From contig NZ_QJUE01000004.1 in the NCBI RefSeq assembly GCF_003208055.1, forward strand, positions 1 through 64,000: 64,000 bases of DNA, read 5' to 3'. The number at the start of each line of letters is the position of its first letter. The first letter of the stretch is position 1. Below the pieces are notes generated by a model. It had not been told where the DNA came from, made no database searches, and was given only the letters and a program-made list of their open reading frames with translations. Positions 1-5,229 of the stretch are shown in pieces. This stretch comes from Prochlorococcus marinus XMU1408 (GTDB lineage: Bacteria; Cyanobacteriota; Cyanobacteriia; PCC-6307; Cyanobiaceae). The position numbers and the translations under genes were made by a program.

Positions 1-16
1 GAAGGCGATTCAGTGC

Positions 17-232
17 TCAAAAGATTCCAGGAATGATTTGACCAGTTGTGAAGTAAGAAACGAGAAGACTAAAAAAGCCAATCATCGCCCAACGACCATT
101 TGTCTTCTCTGCTTCTTCTGGGTAGCTTGTGTAATCCTCGACAAGCTGTGGCTGTGTTTCACGGCCAAAGATGTTTTGCTTGCCGTACTCAGTGATTACC
201 TGAGAAGAAGCTGCGTTAGAAGAGGTTGTCAT
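17..232 (-). CDS. hli: High-light-inducible protein (Hli/Scp family)
   Basis: This 71-aa protein belongs to the one-helix chlorophyll-binding family that protects photosystems and newly made chlorophyll in thylakoids under light stress. The family core is visible at residues 42-71: EKTNGRWAMIGFFSLLVSYF followed by TTGQIIPGIF, with the chlorophyll-ligand E..N.R pattern at the start of the single membrane helix. The N-terminal 40 residues are polar and probably stromal. The gene is complete, ending in TGA. It faces away from the microprotein genes at 515-796, so the space between them is a divergent promoter region. The family is very sure; the exact member is not resolved. Confidence 0.95.
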   Translation of the reverse strand: MTTSSNAASSQVITEYGKQNIFGRETQPQLVEDYTSYPEEAEKTNGRWAMIGFFSLLVSYFTTGQIIPGIF

Positions 233-421
233 TACTGGAATTGCGTTGATGCAAAAAACATAAAGTATTAGCTTTGTTAATCAAAGATTCGGTCCGGTAC
301 GGCTTCTTCTAATCCTTAATCGCTTTAAACATCAAACACCAAATACAGCAACTAGTTAGAGAGATATTTATCCAATGATTAGATCTATTGATGACTCTAA
401 TAAGTATAAATAGCCCGAACT

Positions 422-448
422 GGATAGCCCTACTTCAACCGTCCTACT
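422..448 (+). promoter_or_regulatory. Upstream element copy 1 (GGATAGCCCTAC type)
   Basis: The string GGATAGCCCTACTTCAACCG starts about 90 bases before the ATG of the 36-aa gene at 515. Close relatives occur on the minus strand at 1878-1904 and about 2846-2872; the latter lies at a similar distance before the paralogous 36-aa gene at 2643-2753. It may be a promoter-proximal site or part of a conserved 5' leader. Function is inferred only from position and repetition. Confidence 0.4.
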
Positions 449-514
449 ACTATTAAAAGCTTCTATTTATATTGTATTCATCTTTTTAAAACCAACTCAA
501 CCAAACTTTTAGTC

Positions 515-625
515 ATGCTTGCAATTAACAAAACTACTGCTGCAAAACTAATCGTTCTATGGAATCTTCCTGCACTTCTTTTATTAGTTGGTGCTTATGA
601 AGTTGGTACTACCGTATTTGCTTAA
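515..625 (+). CDS. 36-aa single-helix membrane microprotein (paralogue of 2643-2753)
   Basis: The protein begins MLAINKTTAAKLIVLWNLPA and ends in TTVFA. Residues 9-28 form one hydrophobic helix with a central PALLLL. It aligns without gaps over its full length with the 36-aa product at 2643-2753, with 16 identical residues and mostly conservative changes. That conservation supports a real gene despite its size. A 54-aa gene follows after 6 bases on the same strand, suggesting co-transcription. No family was recognised. Size and topology resemble small photosystem-associated subunits, but that is speculation. Confidence 0.65.
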   Translation: MLAINKTTAAKLIVLWNLPALLLLVGAYEVGTTVFA

Positions 626-631
626 CTCACA

Positions 632-796
632 ATGACATCATCTGATAACAGTCCAAAGAATTGGTCCGAGTGGAATAACACAAAGCATTTCACTGATTAT
701 TCAAGAGATTCTGGAACAGGCAAATTTGTTCGCTATACGATCGCTGCATTGCTTTTCGTTCCTATTGGTTTTCTTGCTTATATGACTACTATTTGA
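632..796 (+). CDS. 54-aa membrane microprotein
   Basis: The product starts MTSSDNSPKNWSEWNNTKHF and has one hydrophobic segment near its C-terminus (about residues 34-53). Its N-terminal 30 residues are polar and rich in Ser, Asn and Trp. It follows the 36-aa gene by 6 bases and is probably its operon partner. No family recognised. A weak hairpin (CTAGC/GCTAG, 856-871) lies downstream and could end the transcript. Confidence 0.6.
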   Translation: MTSSDNSPKNWSEWNNTKHFTDYSRDSGTGKFVRYTIAALLFVPIGFLAYMTTI

Positions 797-912
797 TAAC
801 TAATGATTTCAACGGACAATATTAGAAATAACAACAGAAAAGCAAATAGCTGCATCTAGCGTTAAAGCTAGTATCTAATAAAAAGCTCAAATAGAAAAAG
901 TTCTACTGGCAA

Positions 913-1119
913 TTAGGCTCTCGGATGTAAATCTGGGTACCTTGTCGTTTCATCTTTAACTCTGTTTGGATTTTCACGATCAGAGTTTCTAGCTGCGTTA
1001 AAAATCATTAGGAATGGAATAGCTATTGCAAAGAAATAAAAATGCAATAAAAGAAGGTCCCAAGGAACTCCTGAACTTCCATAGTCAGGAAAAAACAAGG
1101 CAGTCGATAACAGCATCAT
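913..1119 (-). CDS. Small membrane protein with FFPDYG..G.PWDL motif (paralogue of 11539-11784)
   Basis: The ORF can start at 1164, but the ATG at 1119 is preferred. An AAGG ribosome-binding site lies 11 bases before it, and conservation with the paralogue begins there. The 68-aa form has the motif FFPDYGSSGVPWDL, a hydrophobic helix (LLLHFYFFAIAIPFLMI), then AARN and a polar C-terminal tail with VKDET. The product at 11539-11784 carries the same layout. The family is not recognised; two copies in one accessory region point to a conserved role in this lineage. Confidence 0.6.
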   Translation of the reverse strand: MMLLSTALFFPDYGSSGVPWDLLLLHFYFFAIAIPFLMIFNAARNSDRENPNRVKDETTRYPDLHPRA

Positions 1120-1207
1120 ACGAAGGAACACCTTATTTTTATAGACTAAAAGGATTCTGAACAATTCGTGAGATATTTTGCTTTAACTGGAAGAATGGCT
1201 TAGATGT

Positions 1208-1321
1208 ATGTCTGGAAAAATAATAAATAACAGATATAGAAATTACTGCTGGAGTTGAAAAAAGATTGCCGGAATTTATGAAGTGAGTCCTACTACTGCC
1301 AGGCGTTGGTCTATTGATTAG
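1208..1321 (+). pseudogene. Decayed copy of the 37-codon HTH microprotein gene
   Basis: This stretch matches the intact gene at 4621-4734 codon for codon, from ATG to TAG over the same 38 codons with no indels. Codon 17 has changed from TGG (Trp) to TGA (stop). After the stop the frame still reads KKIAGIYEVSPTTARRWSID. It is therefore a point-mutated remnant, unless the stop is suppressed. Its 3' end overlaps the end of the minus-strand 32-aa ORF at 1318-1416. Confidence 0.6.
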
Positions 1322-1416
1322 TAACGAGCGTAAAGATCAAACAGAATCCCACCAATAAACTCACCTAGTCCGAACCATGATTTCTTCTTTGGTTGTGCTG
1401 GAGTAGATGTGGTCAT
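1318..1416 (-). CDS. 32-aa microprotein, coupled to the gene at 1416-1523
   Basis: The sequence begins MTTSTPAQPKKKSWFGLGEF and continues IGGILFDLYARY. It has a basic N-terminal half and a short amphipathic or hydrophobic C-terminal segment. Its ATG overlaps the stop of the upstream 35-aa gene (ATGTAATG), the arrangement of translationally coupled genes. No family recognised. Confidence 0.45.
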   Translation of the reverse strand: MTTSTPAQPKKKSWFGLGEFIGGILFDLYARY

Positions 1417-1523
1417 TACATACATTGGCGAAGTCTATTAACAAGGATTGTTGAAAAGCCAATAAACAACCCAGTGGGTATAGCCAAGCTTGCAATAATT
1501 GCTACTTCGTTGATTCCGTACAT
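1416..1523 (-). CDS. 35-aa membrane microprotein
   Basis: Read from the ATG at 1523 the protein is MYGINEVAIIASLAIPTGLF plus IGFSTILVNRLRQCM: one hydrophobic helix followed by a short basic tail. The open frame extends upstream to 1625, but that extension is extremely basic (MRRVLRKNTFHKRAIKQFLF...) and looks like non-coding sequence read through, so the short form is preferred. It resembles small photosystem or cytochrome subunits only in size. Its stop overlaps the start of the next gene. Confidence 0.45.
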   Translation of the reverse strand: MYGINEVAIIASLAIPTGLFIGFSTILVNRLRQCM

Positions 1524-1684
1524 AATTTTTAAGCGTTGGCGTTGGCTTTGCTTAGTCGTAGTTTTAAATAAAAATTGTTTAATGGCTCTTTTATGGAAAG
1601 TATTTTTCCGTAGAACTCTTCGCAATGTTGGAGTAACGGATTGAAAGGATTCATGTCCATTTTTTTAGTCCTAAACGATAACTG

Positions 1685-1880
1685 AAAAAGAGAACCCCCA
1701 CGTTGGAGGGTTGACTAATGGTTTTGATTACAAAAAAAGTGCAGACTTAATGAACTTTTAATGAATTAGCGAAGAGGGGACTGGGATTTCGACGACCGTC
1801 CCCCGATCTAGCTTGATGATGCTTCCGTATCACGCCATCAATATGGTCCTAATTTAAAAAGGATTTATTGAGTCCTGATG
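1685..1880 (-). ncRNA. Candidate small RNA (unverified)
   Basis: On the minus strand, the repeated element at 1878-1904 is followed by about 170 bases without an ORF. This stretch includes a 6-bp GGGGAC/GTCCCC helix with a 16-base loop. It ends in a 7-bp hairpin (1693-1712) followed by a T-run on that strand (1683-1692). A promoter-like repeat, a structured body and an intrinsic terminator suggest a short non-coding transcript. The 5' end is a guess and no known RNA family was recognised. Confidence 0.35.
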
Positions 1881-1904
1881 TTCGGTTTAGGTAGGGCTAT
1901 CCAA
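1878..1904 (-). promoter_or_regulatory. Upstream element copy 3 (GGATAGCCCTAC type)
   Basis: Read on the minus strand it is GGATAGCCCTACCTAAACCG followed by AACATCA. It shares the 12-mer GGATAGCCCTAC with the copy at 422 and the AACCGAACATCA end with the copy at 2846-2872. No ORF follows directly; the candidate small RNA does. Confidence 0.35.
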
Positions 1905-2002
1905 TCTTTTCTTGTTTTCTAACTTGATTTCGCCTATATATTTAATTGAGGCCAAACCTCATCAAGACATAATTGACTTTATATAGTACGAGTCGATTAA
2001 TA

Positions 2003-2043
2003 ACCCCTTTAGTTATTGGAATTTCTAGAGGGGTTTCTTGTTT
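2003..2043 (+). terminator. Intrinsic terminator
   Basis: AACCCCT pairs with AGGGGTT across a loop of about 20 bases, followed by a T-rich run (TTTCTTGTTTT). No clear plus-strand gene precedes it, so it may end a non-coding transcript. Confidence 0.5.
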
Positions 2044-2070
2044 TAACCTGTTTTTACTTGATCCATAAAA

Positions 2071-2106
2071 CTTGGGGCCAATGCCCCCAAGTAAATCGAC
2101 TGTCAA
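2071..2106 (-). terminator. Terminator cassette, copy 1
   Basis: CTTGGGGGCATTGGCCCCAAG followed by TTTTAT on the minus strand lies just downstream of the 50-aa gene at 2108-2260. The hairpin and the adjoining TTGACAGTCGATTTA are nearly identical to 5160-5196, downstream of another minus-strand gene. Confidence 0.6.
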
Positions 2107-2107
2107 G

Positions 2108-2260
2108 CTAGTAAGTGTTTAAGTCGAATTTTGCTTCAGTAGCCTTAACTGGAATTAGATTATTTGCTAAAGAATCATCTCCTGAGGAGGCTTGAAAAAT
2201 AACTCCAGCCCCACCTATCAATAAAACTGCGAACATGATTGCGTGATATGCAGTAAACAT
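2108..2260 (-). CDS. 50-aa membrane microprotein
   Basis: The product MFTAYHAIMFAVLLIGGAGV... has one N-terminal hydrophobic helix (about residues 6-24) and a polar C-terminal tail ending KFDLNTY. It lies downstream of the 36/44/43-aa genes on the same strand and just before the terminator cassette at 2071-2106, so it may be the last gene of that unit. No family recognised. Confidence 0.5.
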   Translation of the reverse strand: MFTAYHAIMFAVLLIGGAGVIFQASSGDDSLANNLIPVKATEAKFDLNTY

Positions 2261-2339
2261 TTTCTAAAACCTATACTTATGAAAATCTAATCAGATGAGA
2301 TATCGCAGTGATGTAGTACAAAGCGAATGTTTCTGGGGT

Positions 2340-2369
2340 GTTTCTGCTACTACTGCTTGGCGGTGATCA
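2340..2369 (+). pseudogene. 3' remnant of the HTH microprotein gene
   Basis: GTTTCTGCTACTACTGCTTG and the bases after it match the VSPTTARRWS coding end of the intact gene at 4621-4734, but now read V-S-A-T-T-A-W-R-stop. Only about 30 bases are alignable. It lies just beyond the end of the minus-strand 43-aa gene. Confidence 0.4.
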
Positions 2370-2381
2370 ATGGCTTAAAAA

Positions 2382-2513
2382 TTAGAGTTTCACCAAGTAA
2401 GAAATAAACCAAACGGCAAATATAATTTTTCCCAAAATAAGAAAAGGAACAAACTTAAAAGCCTTCTTTTCGAATGCTGCTTTATCAAATGCTTGTTTAT
2501 CAGTTGAAGTCAT
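2382..2513 (-). CDS. 43-aa membrane microprotein
   Basis: The product starts MTSTDKQAFDKAAFEKKAFK and then has one hydrophobic helix (FVPFLILGKIIFAVWFISYL). The amphipathic charged N-terminus followed by a single transmembrane segment resembles many thylakoid microproteins. Its ATG lies inside the end of the 44-aa gene (14-base overlap, different frame), so the two are probably translationally coupled. No family recognised. Confidence 0.55.
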   Translation of the reverse strand: MTSTDKQAFDKAAFEKKAFKFVPFLILGKIIFAVWFISYLVKL

Positions 2514-2634
2514 GAGAAAGAAGCAACTGAATTTCTAGCGGGGTTAAATCACTATTTTCTATTCCCCAAAGCTCACCTTTGTCTGAAGCTTCAAGGATAG
2601 ATTCGTAAAAATCAGGTGAGAATTTTGAAGGCAT
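2500..2634 (-). CDS. 44-aa soluble microprotein
   Basis: MPSKFSPDFYESILEASDKG... is acidic, has no membrane segment and ends LLLSHDFN. It lies 8 bases downstream of the 36-aa gene at 2643-2753 and overlaps the start of the 43-aa gene. Such tight packing suggests a single mRNA for three microproteins. No family recognised. Confidence 0.5.
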   Translation of the reverse strand: MPSKFSPDFYESILEASDKGELWGIENSDLTPLEIQLLLSHDFN

Positions 2635-2642
2635 TGTTCTAA

Positions 2643-2753
2643 TTAAACGATTACGGAAGAAGCAACATCAAATGAACCTGATGCAAGTAGTAGCGCAGGG
2701 ATACAAAAAAGAACTAGGAATTTAGCTGCTGAAGAATTATTGATTGAAGTCAT
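2643..2753 (-). CDS. 36-aa membrane microprotein (paralogue of 515-625)
   Basis: MTSINNSSAAKFLVLFCIPA then LLLASGSFDVASSVIV. It aligns end to end with the 36-aa product at 515-625; AAK, VL, PALLL, G and V positions are shared. There is one hydrophobic helix at about residues 10-27. It heads a tight minus-strand cluster with the 44-aa and 43-aa genes. A copy of the repeated upstream element lies about 90 bases before its ATG, as for its paralogue. Confidence 0.6.
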   Translation of the reverse strand: MTSINNSSAAKFLVLFCIPALLLASGSFDVASSVIV

Positions 2754-2845
2754 GGCAGGGAGGGGTTAAAAATTTTCGGTGATACAGGTATTGAACATTC
2801 CATGCACCGATGTAATAAATATAAAAAGTACTCTTGAAGTAATGA

Positions 2846-2872
2846 TGTTCGGTTGGGGTAGTGCTTCCCTAC
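2846..2872 (-). promoter_or_regulatory. Upstream element copy 2
   Basis: On the minus strand: GGAAGCACTACCCCAACCGA followed by ACATCA. It resembles copies at 422-448 and 1878-1904 and is placed about 93 bases before the 36-aa gene start at 2753. AT-rich sequence that could hold a -10 box follows it in both 36-aa loci. Confidence 0.35.
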
Positions 2873-2997
2873 TCCCATCCAAAAAAAAGAAGGATTAGAC
2901 CAAAGGTGTAAGAAAAGAGGCTTTATGAAACTCTTTACTCCCTTCACCATCCCCAAAAAAGACAACTGCGATCTTTGCAGAATTAAAAGGAATAATC

Positions 2998-3026
2998 AAA
3001 AGAGAGGCTATTTGCCTCTCTTTTTT
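2998..3026. terminator. Bidirectional terminator
   Basis: AAAAGAGAGGC pairs with GCCTCTCTTTT across a TATTT loop and has a T-run on both strands. On the minus strand it directly follows the stop of the DUF3104-like gene at 3025. Confidence 0.75.
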
Positions 3027-3306
3027 ACAACTGCTTTATTTCCTCGTAAAGCGAAGAAGGCTTTTTAATTGTTGTTCGATATTCGCAAACTATTTCAGTA
3101 ACTTCTTCCCCATGAATCCAACGGATTTCGCCAGAATCTACGTTGGCAATTTGAAAGAGTGAGGGTGCATCAGGATCACGAGAGCCGCCAGCAAAAGAAA
3201 GAACTTTTCCAATTTGGTCCTTTTCATATAAAACAGCGTCCCCAGGTCTGACTTTTAAAAATAAAGGTTCATCCATAAGTTCATTCTGTCCAAATCCATC
3301 AAGCAA
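3025..3306 (-). CDS. DUF3104-like small protein
   Basis: The product is 93 aa; the N-terminal 10 residues may not be translated, since MDEPLFLKVRPGDAV is an equally good beginning. The core LKVRPGDAVLYEK, then VLSFAGGSRDPDAPSLFQIA and VDSGEIRWIHGEEVTEIV, matches my memory of the picocyanobacterial DUF3104 family, which is soluble, of about 70 aa and of unknown function. It stands alone on the minus strand and ends at a strong terminator. Function unknown. Confidence 0.65.
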   Translation of the reverse strand: MLDGFGQNELMDEPLFLKVRPGDAVLYEKDQIGKVLSFAGGSRDPDAPSLFQIANVDSGEIRWIHGEEVTEIVCEYRTTIKKPSSLYEEIKQL

Positions 3307-3383
3307 GGGAAGTATCCTTTTAGACCAAATTTCTAAGTCTGTTAAGTCAAGTAGTTTCAGACAGTATTTGCCTAAGAAATAAG

Positions 3384-3446
3384 GTTTCTCCTACTACTGC
3401 TAGGCGGTGGTCAGTTCAGTAATAAGCCGATATTCTGCCAATGATC
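3384..3446 (+). pseudogene. 3' remnant of the HTH microprotein gene / direct repeat left copy
   Basis: Bases 3384-3422 read VSPTTARRWSVQ-stop, the end of the intact 37-aa product at 4621-4734. Bases 3393-3446 match 4705-4758 at 52 of 54 positions, including non-coding sequence after the stop. Just upstream, TTGCCTAAGAAATAAG resembles the start of the gene, suggesting an internal deletion. The repeat lies directly left of the porin gene. Confidence 0.55.
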
Positions 3447-3532
3447 GAGCAACTGTCTTATGTAGCTATTAATACTTCAGATTGTCTGTTTTTTTACAAG
3501 AATAATTTAAATTTATTTTGTGTGAGGACACA

Positions 3533-4543
3533 ATGAAGCTTTTTCAGCGTTTGCTGGTAGCTCCTGCTGCTCTAGGCCTTATGGCTCCAATAGCCGCTAA
3601 TGCAGATACTGCATTTTCATCAACTACATCTCTTGGTGGAAGTGCTTTTTTTACTGTTGGTTCTGTTGCTGACGGTGGAACAACAGATACGGAAGAAGAA
3701 CTTTATATGCAATACAAGTATGTACTTAGCATGAAATCTAGCTTTAGCGGCGAAGACTTGCTTGTTACTGGTATTAAAGCTGGTAACGCATCTGGTCCAT
3801 TAGCATCTATGGACAGCGCTTACGGTGGTGGTTCTGATCTTACTGTTAAAGATCTTTTTTACTCTTTCCCAGTTGGCGATCTTTCAGTAACTGCTGGACC
3901 GTTACTTGATCAGGATGATGTTGTTGCTGCAACAACTTCTGCTTATTCAGACGCTTTCAGACTAGGCAGCATGCCTTACTCATTGGCTGGTAACGAAACT
4001 GGTCCTGGAGTTGGTGTTACTTACTCTGGAGACAATGGCGTAGTTGCCTCTGTAAGTTTCGTTTCTGTTGGTGGTGCTTCTTCTACAGTAGGAATCGGCG
4101 CTGATGATGGTGATGATGTTTCAACTTTCACTCTTGGCTATAACGGCGACGGCTTTGGTGGCGGTCTTGTAATCGCTTCAAACGACGGTGAAGGTGGAAC
4201 AACTGGATACGACACATTCGGTGGCGGTATCTACTACAGCCCTGAGTCAATCCCAGCTACTATCAGCGTTGCTTATGACACAAATGATCCAGAAACAGGT
4301 GCTGATGCAACTGATTTGTTCGTTGGTGTTGACTATGAAGTTGGTCCAGGAACATTAAGTGCTGCTTACAATTCAACTGATGTTGATGGCAGTGATTCTG
4401 AAGACTCAACAGGATTTGAAGTTTCTTACACTTATTCATTGAACGACAACGTTACACTTACTCCTGGTTTCTTCACCGTTGAAGATACAAGTACTGGTGA
4501 TGACGACACAGGTGTTGTTGTTGAAACAGTTTTTAGCTTCTAA
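3533..4543 (+). CDS. Outer-membrane porin-like protein
   Basis: The ATG at 3533 is chosen because GAGGA lies 4 bases before it and a classical signal peptide follows: MKLFQRLLVAPAALGLMAPI, cleaved after AANA. The mature part of about 310 residues is rich in Gly, Ser, Thr, Asp and Val, with alternating short strands and acidic turns. It ends in VVVETVFSF, a C-terminal Phe typical of beta-barrel outer-membrane proteins. It resembles the Prochlorococcus porin group but I see no N-terminal SLH domain as in Som porins. It probably forms a channel for small solutes; the substrate is unknown. It is flanked by 54-bp direct repeats and ends at a clear terminator. Confidence 0.8.
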   Translation: MKLFQRLLVAPAALGLMAPIAANADTAFSSTTSLGGSAFFTVGSVADGGTTDTEEELYMQYKYVLSMKSSFSGEDLLVTGIKAGNASGPLASMDSAYGGGSDLTVKDLFYSFPVGDLSVTAGPLLDQDDVVAATTSAYSDAFRLGSMPYSLAGNETGPGVGVTYSGDNGVVASVSFVSVGGASSTVGIGADDGDDVSTFTLGYNGDGFGGGLVIASNDGEGGTTGYDTFGGGIYYSPESIPATISVAYDTNDPETGADATDLFVGVDYEVGPGTLSAAYNSTDVDGSDSEDSTGFEVSYTYSLNDNVTLTPGFFTVEDTSTGDDDTGVVVETVFSF

Positions 4544-4586
4544 ACCTTAAAAGCTAAATCAATCCCTTCGGATGGGTCATTGAATA

Positions 4587-4615
4587 AAAGGGCTGGCAAA
4601 AGTCAGTCCTTTTTC
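4587..4615 (+). terminator. Porin gene terminator
   Basis: AAAGGGCTG pairs with CAGTCCTTT (one G-T pair) across an 8-base loop, followed by a T-run. It lies 44 bases after the porin stop codon. Confidence 0.75.
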
Positions 4616-4620
4616 ATGTG

Positions 4621-4734
4621 ATGCCTAAAAGAAACAGAATTAACAGATATAGAAGTTACGGCTGGAGTTGGAAAAAGATTGCTGGAATTTATGGGGTAAG
4701 TCCAACTACTGCTAGGCGGTGGTCAGTTCAGTAG
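4621..4734 (+). CDS. 37-aa helix-turn-helix microprotein
   Basis: The protein is MPKRNRINRYRSYGWSWKKI plus AGIYGVSPTTARRWSVQ. Residues 15-35 fit a helix-turn-helix: helix (WSWKKIAGIYG), turn (VS), recognition helix (PTTARRWS). This is the pattern of Mu/resolvase and terminase-type DNA-binding domains, with a basic N-terminal arm. There is no other domain, so it would be a stand-alone DNA-binding peptide. It starts only 6 bases after the porin terminator. Three decayed copies lie upstream (1208, 2340, 3384), so it belongs to a small repeated element. Whether it is expressed is unknown. Confidence 0.5.
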   Translation: MPKRNRINRYRSYGWSWKKIAGIYGVSPTTARRWSVQ

Positions 4735-4758
4735 AAAGCCGATATTCTGCCAATGATC
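4705..4758 (+). repeat. Direct repeat, right copy (left copy 3393-3446)
   Basis: Fifty-two of 54 bases match 3393-3446. The repeat spans the last codons of the HTH microprotein and 24 bases of downstream sequence ending CCAATGATC. The two copies bracket the porin locus with a 1,312-base period. Confidence 0.8.
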
Positions 4759-4771
4759 TTTAAAAACCCAA

Positions 4772-5152
4772 ATGAAGAAAACTGCGATTGTAGGTGTTGT
4801 TGCAGCGGCCATAGGGCTTGCTATAGGTTCTCAACTTCCTAAATCTGGTACTGCGGGATATGCCGTAATTACAGGAACCACAAAAGATAGAGAAGCAGCT
4901 AAAGAGTATTTTCAAAACGTTAATCAATTCACTAAAGAATGTGGTTTTACAACATTGGTATTAGATAGAAATACAGATATACGAGAAGGAAATAAGAGAG
5001 GAGATGGTGGTCCTCTAACTGTTATTGCAAGACATCCAAAAGGTAAGGATGCAGTAATTAAATGCTACGAATCTGATGAATATCAAAGGCTAAAAGCAAT
5101 TCGAGCACCTCATACAAATTGGAATTTCCGACTAACAGAAGGAAAGCTATAA
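4772..5152 (+). CDS. DUF1330-type protein with N-terminal membrane anchor
   Basis: This 126-aa product begins with a Lys-Lys followed by a hydrophobic segment (about residues 4-21, TAIVGVVAAAIGLAIGSQ) that anchors or exports it. The remainder (GYAVITGTTKDREAAKEYFQ... TVIARHPKGKDAVIKCYESD...YQRLKAIR) follows the DUF1330 dimeric alpha/beta-barrel pattern. That family is small and generally without known activity. It is convergent with another DUF1330-type gene at 5230-5526, and the terminator hairpin 5160-5175 separates them. Confidence 0.65.
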   Translation: MKKTAIVGVVAAAIGLAIGSQLPKSGTAGYAVITGTTKDREAAKEYFQNVNQFTKECGFTTLVLDRNTDIREGNKRGDGGPLTVIARHPKGKDAVIKCYESDEYQRLKAIRAPHTNWNFRLTEGKL

Positions 5153-5159
5153 ATAAAAA

Positions 5160-5196
5160 GGGGGCTAATGCCCCCAAGATAAATCGACTGTCAACC
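5160..5196 (-). terminator. Terminator cassette, copy 2
   Basis: On the minus strand GGGGGC/GCCCCC with an ATTA loop is followed by TTTTTATTTATAG, a good intrinsic terminator for the gene at 5230-5526. The hairpin and the adjoining TTGACAGTCGATTTAT repeat the cassette at 2071-2106. Confidence 0.65.
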
Positions 5197-5229
5197 GAGC
5201 TTTAACTATATAAGAACCTCAACTTTTTC

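Larger units (their letters stand above)
1624..2107. other. Gene-poor stretch with candidate sRNA and terminator
   Basis: No convincing ORF is seen here. It contains a minus-strand hairpin plus U-run (1683-1712), a GGGGAC/GTCCCC pairing (1776-1803), a minus-strand GGATAGCCCTAC element (1878-1904), a plus-strand terminator (2003-2043) and a minus-strand terminator cassette (2071-2106). Confidence 0.6.

Noticed and set aside
1393-1644. 83-codon plus-strand frame
   Set aside because: It lies antisense to the 35/32-aa pair and reads as Trp/Arg-rich low-quality sequence.
1776-1803. Resemblance of GGGGACTGGGATTTCGACGA to the 5' end of tmRNA
   Set aside because: The similarity is limited to a short string; no tag reading frame, no T arm and no matching acceptor strand were found nearby.
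2750-2965. 71-codon minus-strand frame (MSFLGMVKGVKSFIKPLFLH...)
   Set aside because: It overlaps the repeated upstream element and the region before the 36-aa gene, and its composition has no coding character.
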